NCBI GenBank assembly: GCA_023128195.1
Contig: JAGMEL010000193.1
Location: 1 to 5,794 of the forward strand
From: Caldifarciminota bacterium
GTDB taxonomy: Bacteria; Hydrothermota; Tepidihabitantia; SM23-42
DNA length: 5,794 nucleotides
Direction: 5' to 3'
Shown: one piece after another, positions 1-4,181 of the stretch
How positions within the stretch are numbered: position 1 is the stretch's first letter
How the letters are laid out: every line of letters starts with the position of its first letter
Made by a program: the position numbers and the translations under genes
The notes under the pieces: model-generated
Databases searched by the model: none
What the model was told of the DNA's origin: nothing
What the model saw: the letters and a program-made list of their open reading frames with translations, nothing else

Positions 1-204
1 AATGTTAGTTTTGCTTGATTTAGAATTGATTTAAGAGTCTTCGGCGCCAGTATTTTACCTGTATGTACCGGTACTGTAACGAGAATATCTTTTCTTCGAT
101 GATAAAGAAAAAAATGACTTCCGCGAGTACGGATATGTTTGAAACCTGCTTTTGTTAATGCTTTTACTGCTTTTTTACCAGTTATCCTGGGTAGTTTTAG
201 TCAC
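1..204 (-). pseudogene. hicA: hicA mRNA-interferase toxin, frameshifted at codon 3 and cut by the window edge
   Basis: HicA toxins are small double-stranded-RNA-binding-fold ribonucleases that cleave mRNA and are blocked by HicB. Downstream of hicB the minus strand encodes a clear HicA: KLPRITGKKAVKAL, then a glycine-phenylalanine turn, RTRGSHFFLYHRR with the conserved GSH histidine that is the catalytic residue of the family, VTVPVHTGK, and LAPKTLKSILNQ, running off the window. The expected start is GTG at 204-202, overlapping the hicB TGA by four bases, a classic translational coupling. From that GTG, however, the frame reads VTKTTQDNW and stops at 177-175. Removing one A from the AAAA run (195-198) would give MTKLPRITG and an intact toxin. 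The HicA frame itself has no ATG, GTG or TTG near its start. It is therefore inactivated, expressed by slippage, or affected by a sequencing error. Family assignment is firm; functional state is unknown. Confidence 0.85.
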
Positions 205-419
205 AAAACAGATTTTGCAAGCTTAACCGGTATTTCAAGAGGAATTGGCTTACCAAGTTCTTTCAAAGTTTCTATATACCCGAGGATTGCCTCCTGGGCA
301 TTTGCAACTGCCTCTTCCCATGTATCACCTTGAGTTATACAACCAGGTAGTGCAGGAACTGTTACAGTGTAGATACCGTTTTCATTTTTTTCAAGATTAA
401 TTAAGTACCTGAGTTCCAT
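201..419 (-). CDS. hicB: HicB-family antitoxin (short form)
   Basis: This 72-residue protein is the antitoxin partner of HicA: it folds as a partial RNase-H-like domain that masks the toxin active site. The sequence shows the family pattern: an N-terminal strand (RYLINLEKNENG), the YTVTVPALPGCITQGDTWEE signature at about residues 17-36, and the helix EEAVANAQEAILGYIETL, ending in a proline-rich GKPIPLEIP. It stops soon after, so there is no obvious C-terminal ribbon-helix-helix or helix-turn-helix DNA-binding domain as in longer HicB proteins. Self-repression by this protein alone is therefore doubtful. ATG at 419-417 is chosen because it begins the domain exactly. No Shine-Dalgarno precedes it; the promoter sits so close that translation is probably leaderless. 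The order is hicB before hicA, with a 4-base GTGA overlap. Confidence 0.9.
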   Translation of the reverse strand: MELRYLINLEKNENGIYTVTVPALPGCITQGDTWEEAVANAQEAILGYIETLKELGKPIPLEIPVKLAKSVL

Positions 420-429
420 AATATATTAT
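418..429. promoter_or_regulatory. 12-base perfect palindrome over the hicB -10 box and start codon
   Basis: ATAATATATTAT is identical on both strands and covers most of the -10 box and the first bases of the start codon. It is positioned where a repressor would block RNA polymerase, so it could be the HicBA autoregulatory operator. AT-rich palindromes of this length also arise by chance around -10 boxes, and this short HicB shows no DNA-binding domain. The operator role is a guess. Confidence 0.3.
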
Positions 430-452
430 AAACTAATATGAGGAGATGTCAA
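425..452 (-). promoter_or_regulatory. Strong sigma70-type promoter of hicBA
   Basis: On the minus strand a TTGACA box (452-447) and a TATAAT box (430-425) are separated by 16 bases. Both hexamers match the consensus completely. The last base of the -10 box lies only six bases before the A of the hicB start codon, so transcription should begin at or within one base of the ATG. This spacing, plus the absence of any Shine-Dalgarno, predicts a leaderless transcript. Confidence 0.8.
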
Positions 453-500
453 TACACAGATTTCACAGATAGATATAAAGAACACAGATTACACAGAAAT
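453..500. repeat. Degenerate ACACAGATT-type short repeats
   Basis: The stretch holds repeated units of the form ACACAGATTTCACAGAT, then AACACAGATTACACAGAA. This kind of degenerate filler is seen in intergenic DNA of many uncultivated bacteria. A related style (GGATTCACACGGA and GGATTCATACGGA) occurs at 4386-4420. No coding potential is seen. Confidence 0.5.
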
Positions 501-542
501 ATAAATTAACCAACGCTAGAGGGCGCTACCCTTTACTGAGAA

Positions 543-572
543 ACCCCGTACGCTGTCGCTACGAGGGCAGGC
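543..572. repeat. Hairpin motif ACCCCGTAC…GGGCAGGC, copy 1
   Basis: ACCCCGTAC (543-551) and GGGCAGGC (565-572) flank a short loop and can form a stem CCCCGT/ACGaGGG with one bulged base. The same two blocks recur at 4207-4238, 24 bases apart instead of 22, with a different loop and a perfect 6-bp stem. The shared stem and shared GCAGGC tail suggest a small dispersed hairpin element. Just upstream lies another small inverted repeat, AGGGCGCTACCCT. Confidence 0.4.
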
Positions 573-586
573 GGAGAAAGGCAAAT

Positions 587-644
587 ACCTAAAGATAAAC
601 AAATGCCTAAACACCTAAATGCCTAAATACCTAAATACCTAAAT
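587..644. repeat. Octamer tandem repeat, unit (A/G)CCTAAAT
   Basis: Five contiguous 8-base units fill 605-644 (gcctaaac, acctaaat, gcctaaat, acctaaat, acctaaat). A further unit lies at 587-594, followed by a degenerate spacer. Only the first base and one last base vary. The array is short and intergenic; eight is not a multiple of three, and the frames carry stops, so it is not a coding repeat. It may vary in copy number between strains. Confidence 0.75.
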
Positions 645-761
645 AGAACAAATTGGATCGAATCCCGCAACGACCGATGATAGTCCATTATATAGTAAAT
701 AACGAGACCAGGGATAATGGATACTAGATACTAGTGCAAAGAATCTACGACATAACGGCAG
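645..761. other. Intergenic DNA without recognised features
   Basis: All six frames are broken by frequent stops. A duplicated GATACTA motif (719-733) is the only visible structure. No promoter, RNA gene or conserved domain is seen. Confidence 0.5.
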
Positions 762-865
762 ATGTTAGAGAAACCTGAGGGTCGCTTGACTTAGATGAAA
801 TTGCGGATAGAATAAGGTGTGAAGATGTCGCTGAACAGAAAATCGTAGTGAAGATAGTGGAATAA
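762..865 (+). pseudogene. Possible relic of a small gene (frameshifted)
   Basis: ATG at 762 opens a short frame reading MLEKPEGRLT then stop. The next frame is open from 779 to the TAA at 863-865 and reads like protein: LDLDEIADRIRCEDVAEQK followed by a short hydrophobic end IVVKIVE. A single -1 shift near the GGG at 779-781 would join them into about 34 residues. The second half has the composition of an amphipathic helix plus strand, but no family is recognised and no Shine-Dalgarno is seen. It could be a decayed gene fragment or chance. Confidence 0.2.
786..813 (+). promoter_or_regulatory. Candidate sigma70 promoter for the DUF4412-type gene
   Basis: TTGACT (786-791) and TAGAAT (808-813) are separated by 16 bases, each with one mismatch to consensus. 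Transcription from here would leave a leader of about 140 bases before the start at 960. No better pair is visible closer to the gene. The overlap with the possible relic frame weakens either interpretation. Confidence 0.35.
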
Positions 866-947
866 AACATGTTGTTAGTGAACCTTTAGTGCGTTCATCT
901 TATCACACATCAGAGGCTGCTTCAATGTTCTGTAGAGAATCATAAAC

Positions 948-955
948 AAGGAGGT
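948..955 (+). promoter_or_regulatory. Perfect Shine-Dalgarno AAGGAGGT
   Basis: AAGGAGGT lies four bases before the ATG at 960 (five from the GGAGG core). It fixes the start of the downstream gene. The same AAGGAGGT precedes the two signal-peptide cassettes on the minus strand, so the organism uses a canonical anti-Shine-Dalgarno. Confidence 0.85.
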
Positions 956-959
956 AATA

Positions 960-1568
960 ATGCAAGAAAAGAAACCCCTCAGATGGTCTATCACTGTAGT
1001 ACTATCTATAATGTTGGTCTGTAGCATTCCGATGTTTGCTGCTGAATTCTCAGCAGACATGGTTGAGCAGATTGGAGGTAAGAAAGGTGAAACAACATCG
1101 CACAAAATATGTGTGAAGGGTATGAAATACCGTATGGAACAAGAAGAAGAAGGACAAGAGATTATTATCCTGGTCGACATGGAAGAAAACGTGACGCGCG
1201 TCCTCATGCCTGCAGAAAAAATGTATATGGAAATGGCAAGCGATGACCTCACCAGTCTCGCGAACGATCCATTTCAGAGCGTTAAGAAAACAGAGTCCAT
1301 GGGAGAGAGTAAACATCTAGGCACAGAAACAATAAATGGGTATAAGTGTGACAAATATCTCATTTCCTATGAAGGTACAGAATTGATGACGCAATGGGTG
1401 TCGAAAAAACTCAACTTCCCCTTAAAAATCGTGACCCATGGATCAGAAAAGAGATCTATGGAATTGAATAACATTAGTGAAGACCCGATTGACGATGCTC
1501 TTTTTGAGGTTCCGGATGATTACACGACAAGAGGTCCTTTACCAATGGAGGAAGTGCCTTTCGATTGA
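960..1568 (+). CDS. Exported DUF4412-like (LolA-fold-like) protein
   Basis: The 202-residue product starts with a clear Sec signal peptide: MQEKKPLRWS, a hydrophobic core (ITVVLSIMLVCSIPM) and a cleavage site after FAA at about residue 28. The mature part begins EFSADMV and continues with KICVKGMKYRMEQEE (49-63), an acidic strand, VLMPAEKMYMEM (81-92), TINGYKCDKYLISYEG (124-139) and WVSKKLNFPLKI (146-157), ending ISEDPIDDALFEVPDDY (172-188). This order (a surface strand, a KGxKxRME motif, then a MPxxKMYMEM motif, then a pattern resembling P-D-LFEVPxGY) is what I associate with DUF4412 and related periplasmic proteins with a fold like LolA/LolB lipoprotein carriers. The signal peptide has a Cys at position 21 but no convincing lipobox. 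A periplasmic location follows; a function in binding hydrophobic ligands is inference. The gene stands alone, with its own terminator. Confidence 0.8.
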   Translation: MQEKKPLRWSITVVLSIMLVCSIPMFAAEFSADMVEQIGGKKGETTSHKICVKGMKYRMEQEEEGQEIIILVDMEENVTRVLMPAEKMYMEMASDDLTSLANDPFQSVKKTESMGESKHLGTETINGYKCDKYLISYEGTELMTQWVSKKLNFPLKIVTHGSEKRSMELNNISEDPIDDALFEVPDDYTTRGPLPMEEVPFD

Positions 1569-1583
1569 TATTGAGAGACATAT

Positions 1584-1618
1584 AAAAAGAGGGAGTGATT
1601 CATCACTCCCTCTTTTTT
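1584..1618 (+). terminator. Strong intrinsic terminator, probably bidirectional
   Basis: A perfect 15-bp stem (arms 1584-1598 and 1603-1617) closes a TTCA loop 15 bases after the stop of the upstream gene. The arms carry five A and then a GAGGGAGTGA core, so the plus-strand transcript ends in U6 and the minus-strand transcript in a U5 run. It can serve both this gene and the convergent gene that stops at 1780. Confidence 0.95.
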
Positions 1619-1649
1619 GTTATAAAATATTTACCCTGGGGACGGTGCT

Positions 1650-1735
1650 TTTTGCTGAGAATGGAAGACACGGTGACAAGGAGATGGGGAGACAGAAAGA
1701 CAAGGAGAAACGGTGATAAGGAGAAAGGGAGACAC
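1650..1735. repeat. Purine-rich degenerate repeats between convergent genes
   Basis: The plus strand is almost pure purine with recurring GACACGG, GGTGA(C/T)AAGGAGA and GGGAGACA blocks. ACGGTGACAAGGAGA (1670-1684) and ACGGTGATAAGGAGA (1710-1724) differ by one base and lie exactly 40 bases apart. No start signals or protein-like frame are seen. Confidence 0.5.
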
Positions 1736-1779
1736 GCTGCGCTGAAGGATTATTTAATTATGCGTCGAGCGTAAGGTGA

Positions 1780-2553
1780 TTATTGGAAGGCATATTTTTT
1801 GATAATTGCGGAGGTTATGTACTGGCTGACGATTGTGGTCTTTAAATTTCTGTGTATCAATAATAACCGTTGTGCTTCGAGAACATTTTTTCTGGTTAAA
1901 TATAAACCGGTATACTGGTGATAATAACCATCTGTCTCGTGTTGGTACCAGTGGTGTGCTATGCTAAAACCGCCTTCACATTTAAGCCACAAGAGATTTC
2001 TATCGGGGCGCTCAGAAAAATCACCACCATGATGAAAAGGACGTGCTCCTAAACGAGTTTTGGAGAAACCGACATGCAGTGAATAGAGCCACATTCCTGC
2101 CTTTTTGTTCGGGCTGATGACTACATCTTTAATGTGCCATAATTTCTTGAGTGCATTGTTTAGAGCAACCGAATCAATCAGGCTAAGATGTATCTTGCGT
2201 CCTTCAATGTGCATGGCACCCGGCGCAGATCGCACACCAAGGAGTATCACGTTTCCGTGGTAATGATCATTGAGCTGCCATCTGATGAAGTGTTCAAGCT
2301 TGCCCTGTCTCCTGGCATGTCGTAGGATGCTGTCGAGTTGGACTATGACATTCACTCTCGCCGCAACGTCACTGGTGTATATATCCTCAGCACCACTACC
2401 GTAGTTACCGGTAAATACTACATCAAAATACGCTGCGTGGAATCGACATTCCTGGGTTGCAGTAGCGTAAACAAGTGAAAAGTTAAAGGGCAAAAGTAAA
2501 AATGTAAAAGTTAGAAGTAAAAAGCTAATACTTATTTTTGTAAATTTGTGCGT
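1780..2553 (-). CDS. Secreted protein of unknown function, probable ACG start
   Basis: I do not recognise this protein. From ACG at 2553 it has 257 residues; from the first conventional start, TTG at 2493, it has 237. The longer form begins THKFTKISISFLLLTF and continues through a hydrophobic run to LVYA, a typical Sec signal peptide with two lysines, a long core and an A-X-A-like cleavage site. The TTG start would leave only the end of the core, too short to export. A perfect AAGGAGG (2566-2560) lies six bases before the ACG, and an in-frame TGA overlaps just upstream. The mature part is rich in His, Trp and Tyr (about 16 His), with clusters DHYHG, FHHGGDF, AHHWYQHE and YYHQYTG. No tandem repeats and no T9SS tail are seen. 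The N-terminal cassette nearly matches that of the propeller gene upstream, but the mature proteins are unrelated. A metal-binding role is possible from the His content, but unproven. Confidence 0.65.
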   Translation of the reverse strand, partial: THKFTKISISFLLLTFTFLLLPFNFSLVYATATQECRFHAAYFDVVFTGNYGSGAEDIYTSDVAARVNVIVQLDSILRHARRQGKLEHFIRWQLNDHYHGNVILLGVRSAPGAMHIEGRKIHLSLIDSVALNNALKKLWHIKDVVISPNKKAGMWLYSLHVGFSKTRLGARPFHHGGDFSERPDRNLLWLKCEGGFSIAHHWYQHETDGYYHQYTGLYLTRKNVLEAQRLLLIHRNLKTTIVSQYITSAIIKKYAFQ

Positions 2554-2589
2554 AAGAAACCTCCTTCAGAGTATTAGAAACACTCTTTG
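2471..2589 (-). repeat. Signal-peptide/RBS cassette, copy 1
   Basis: This 119-base block aligns without gaps to 4085-4203 with only seven differences (about 94% identity). It spans, in minus-strand order, a 19-base palindrome-like element, the Shine-Dalgarno, the ACG start region and nearly the whole signal peptide. Identity ends just where the mature proteins begin. This looks like a duplication of an expression and secretion module rather than of a gene. Confidence 0.9.
2560..2566 (-). promoter_or_regulatory. Shine-Dalgarno AAGGAGG preceding an ACG codon
   Basis: AAGGAGG is followed by TTTCTT and then ACG at 2553-2551, an ideal six-base spacing. No ATG, GTG or TTG lies in frame between the upstream in-frame TGA (2568-2566) and the TTG at 2493, which is 66 bases downstream of this site. 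Confidence 0.75.
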
Positions 2590-2592
2590 CAT

Positions 2593-2657
2593 CGTAATGA
2601 TTACGTAGACAAACAAAGAGCATCAAGCGTCCCAGTGGAATATGCTTTCCATTCCAC
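2593..2657. repeat. Two small inverted repeats upstream of the unknown secreted gene
   Basis: CGTAATGATTACG (2593-2605) is a perfect odd palindrome. GTGGAAT (2635-2641) and ATTCCAC (2651-2657) form a 7-bp stem with a 9-base loop, extended by CC/GG pairs beyond an A·A mismatch. Neither has a U-tract. They lie between the propeller gene's tail relic and the next cassette and could be operator or RNA structures. No convincing promoter was found in this gap. Confidence 0.35.
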
Positions 2658-2685
2658 AGGATAAATCGAACGTCAGGCGACAAAC

Positions 2686-2784
2686 TTATCGGATTTTTAT
2701 CACTTTTTGTGTTATCTTTTCATCAACTTCAGCACCTACGGTGTCGATTACAGTGATAAACGGAAAGATAACAGTGATAATAAT
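2686..2784 (-). pseudogene. Second T9SS-like tail fragment, in frame after the propeller stop
   Basis: After the TGA at 2787-2785 the same frame stays open for 32 codons to TAA at 2688-2686 and ends VDEKITQKVIKIR. The propeller protein itself ends VDNEIVTKVVKIK just before its stop. Two tails with the same VD-x-I-x-x-KV-KI(K/R) pattern, one after the other in one frame, suggest that an older or duplicated sorting-domain end was cut off. Part of the segment is a 21-base direct repeat (ITVI twice). Homology rests on 13 residues only. Confidence 0.5.
2697..2780. repeat. Long bulged inverted repeat downstream of the propeller gene
   Basis: TTATCACT (2697-2704) plus GTTATCTTT (2711-2719) can pair with AAAGATAAC (2764-2772) plus AGTGATAA (2773-2780). 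This gives a 17-bp stem with a 6-base bulge and a 44-base loop. The second arm is itself duplicated: GATTACAGTGATAA (2746-2759) and GATAACAGTGATAA (2767-2780), 21 bases apart. It could slow or end transcription of the propeller gene, although no long U-tract follows. Confidence 0.4.
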
Positions 2785-4167
2785 TCACTTTATTTTTACA
2801 ACCTTGGTAACTATTTCATTATCCACTTGAATGAAGTAGATACCCGGTGCGAGTTGATTTGCATCAACTTCTCTTCCTGTGATGTCGAAGACTTTACAGT
2901 TTTTATCTGCGGGTAAGATTAAGGGACCACTAAAAATTGTAGGATCGGTATGATATTCTTTAACCAGCTTTTCAACTTGTTCTGCAACACCTGTCTCAGG
3001 AGCTATTTTAAGAAGCCAAATATCTGTACCACCTGCACCGAAGGACTCTGTCCAGCCCACAATAATATATCCACTATCAGCAGTTTGTTGAACTGAAAGT
3101 CCCTCATCCCAGCCTGTTCCTCCATATGTCTTTGTCCAGAGCGTATCACCACCAGCATCGGTTTTCACGAGATAAACATTATCACTTGGAAATGTCCAGC
3201 CCACAATAATATATCCACCATCAGTAGTTTGCCGAACTGAACTGCCATAATCCCAGCCTGTTCCTCCATATGTCTTTGTCCAGAGCGTGTCACCATCAGC
3301 ATCAGTCTTCACGAGATAAACATCATCACCTGCGCCAAACGACTCTGTACTTCCTACGATGATATATCCACTATCAGCGGTTTGCTGAACACACCGACCC
3401 CCATCTGAACCTGTCCCGCCGTATGTCTTTGTCCAAAGCGTATCACCATCAACATCGGTCTTCACGAGATAAACATCATAATCACCTGCGCCGAAGGATT
3501 TTGTCCAGCCCACAATGATATATCCACCATCATTAGTCTGTTGAACTGAATAGCCATAATCAACAAATATTCCCCCGTATGTTTTTGTCCAGAGCGTGTC
3601 ACCATCAGCATCGGTCTTCAGAAGCCAAACATCCCAAGCACCTGCACCGAAGGACTCTGTCCAGCCCACAATAATATATCCACTATCAGTAGTTTGCTGA
3701 ACACACTGACCCTCATCTGTACCTGCTCCTCCATAGATTTTCGTCCAAACAGTATCACCATTTGCATCGGTCTTCAGAAGCCAAATATTGTTAGAGTCTG
3801 CGCCGAAAGAAGATGTGACTCCTCCAATAATGTAACCACTATCAGTAGTTTGCTGAACACACTTGCCCCAATCTGAACCTGTTCCTCCATAGATTTTCGT
3901 CCAAACAGTATCACCATTTGCATCGGTCTTCAGAAGCCAAACATCGCCAGAAATTGAGCCGAAAGAATATATGGCTCCTCCAATAATGTAACCACCATCA
4001 TCAGTCTGTTGAACTGAAAATCCCCAATCATATTCTATCCCTCCATACGTCTTTGTCCACAGCGTATCAGGTGCCTGTGCAAAGACAAGTGAAAAGTTAA
4101 AAGGCAAAAGTGAAAATGCGAAAGTTAGAAGTAAAAAGCTAATACTTATTTTTGTAAATTTGTGCGT
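2785..4167 (-). CDS. Secreted seven-repeat beta-propeller protein with T9SS-like tail, probable ACG start
   Basis: From ACG at 4167 the product has 460 residues; the first conventional start is TTG at 4107 (440 residues). The longer form carries a full Sec signal peptide (two lysines, a long hydrophobic core, then SLVFA before QAP). Seven tandem repeats follow at 4068-2992, of 52, 52, 52, 52, 51, 48 and 52 residues. Each reads D-T-(L/V)-W-T-K-x-Y-G-G, D-x-G-x-x-V-x-Q-T, (G/S)GYII-x-G, SFG, (V/I)-(W/Y)-L-(L/V)-K-T-D. The pattern resembles SBBP-type propeller repeats, and seven copies fit a closed seven-bladed propeller. A linker (EQVEKLVKEYHTDPT) leads to a short sorting-like domain: KVFDITGREV, LAPGIYFIQVDN, VTKVVKIK. 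It lacks the usual PNP motif. A surface or secreted binding role is inferred; no catalytic motif is visible. An in-frame TAA lies four codons before the ACG, so the frame cannot extend further. Confidence 0.85.
   Translation of the reverse strand, partial: THKFTKISISFLLLTFAFSLLPFNFSLVFAQAPDTLWTKTYGGIEYDWGFSVQQTDDGGYIIGGAIYSFGSISGDVWLLKTDANGDTVWTKIYGGTGSDWGKCVQQTTDSGYIIGGVTSSFGADSNNIWLLKTDANGDTVWTKIYGGAGTDEGQCVQQTTDSGYIIVGWTESFGAGAWDVWLLKTDADGDTLWTKTYGGIFVDYGYSVQQTNDGGYIIVGWTKSFGAGDYDVYLVKTDVDGDTLWTKTYGGTGSDGGRCVQQTADSGYIIVGSTESFGAGDDVYLVKTDADGDTLWTKTYGGTGWDYGSSVRQTTDGGYIIVGWTFPSDNVYLVKTDAGGDTLWTKTYGGTGWDEGLSVQQTADSGYIIVGWTESFGAGGTDIWLLKIAPETGVAEQVEKLVKEYHTDPTIFSGPLILPADKNCKVFDITGREVDANQLAPGIYFIQVDNEIVTKVVKIK
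2992..4068 (-). repeat. Seven tandem ~156-base coding repeats (propeller blades)
   Basis: The period is 156 bases, with one unit of 153 and one of 144. Conserved DNA blocks such as the GTCTTTGTCCAGAGCGT stretch recur in almost every unit. Repeats 2 and 3 share long identical stretches, indicating recent unequal recombination or slippage. The sixth blade lacks four residues around the SFGAG turn. Three blades have Cys in the G-x-CVQQ position (2, 3 and 5), where the others have Ser. Confidence 0.9.
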
Positions 4168-4173
4168 AAGAAA

Positions 4174-4180
4174 CCTCCTT
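4174..4180 (-). promoter_or_regulatory. Shine-Dalgarno AAGGAGG preceding an ACG codon
   Basis: AAGGAGG is followed by TTTCTT and ACG at 4167-4165. The upstream in-frame stop TAA (4182-4180) overlaps the Shine-Dalgarno, leaving AGG AGG TTT CTT ACG as the only codons before the N-terminus of the signal peptide. Initiation at ACG, or at the nearby ATA or ATT, is needed to make the full signal peptide. Confidence 0.75.
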
Positions 4181-4181
4181 T

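Noticed and set aside
513..530. CTAGAGGGCGCTA, similar to a vertebrate CTCF site
   Set aside because: Bacterial context; it is better read as part of small inverted repeats around AGGG/CCCT.
605..644. Telomere-like CCTAAAT array
   Set aside because: The unit is eight bases and occurs internally in a bacterial contig; resemblance to the plant-type telomere heptamer is coincidental.
875..1316. Minus-strand open frames of 125 and 88 codons antisense to the DUF4412-type gene
   Set aside because: They are shadows of the well-supported plus-strand gene, which has a perfect Shine-Dalgarno, signal peptide and terminator; their sequences look like random Ser/Ile/His-rich translation.
1477..1716. Plus-strand 79-codon frame overlapping the end of the DUF4412-type gene
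   Set aside because: It runs through the terminator hairpin and purine-rich filler; no Shine-Dalgarno and no protein-like pattern.
2599..2628. TTGATG-N17-TAATCA as a minus-strand promoter for the unknown secreted gene
   Set aside because: The -10 match is poor, and the gene could be transcribed from the strong promoter at 4332-4359; not supportable.
2642..2916. Plus-strand frames of 62 and 69 codons between the two cassette genes
   Set aside because: They overlap the propeller 3' end and inverted repeats; composition (Ile/Thr/Ser/Tyr) follows the AT-rich repeats.
3004..4068. Regularly spaced repeats that might be taken for a CRISPR array
   Set aside because: The units are 156 bases, multiples of three, in frame and coding for propeller blades; there are no spacers.
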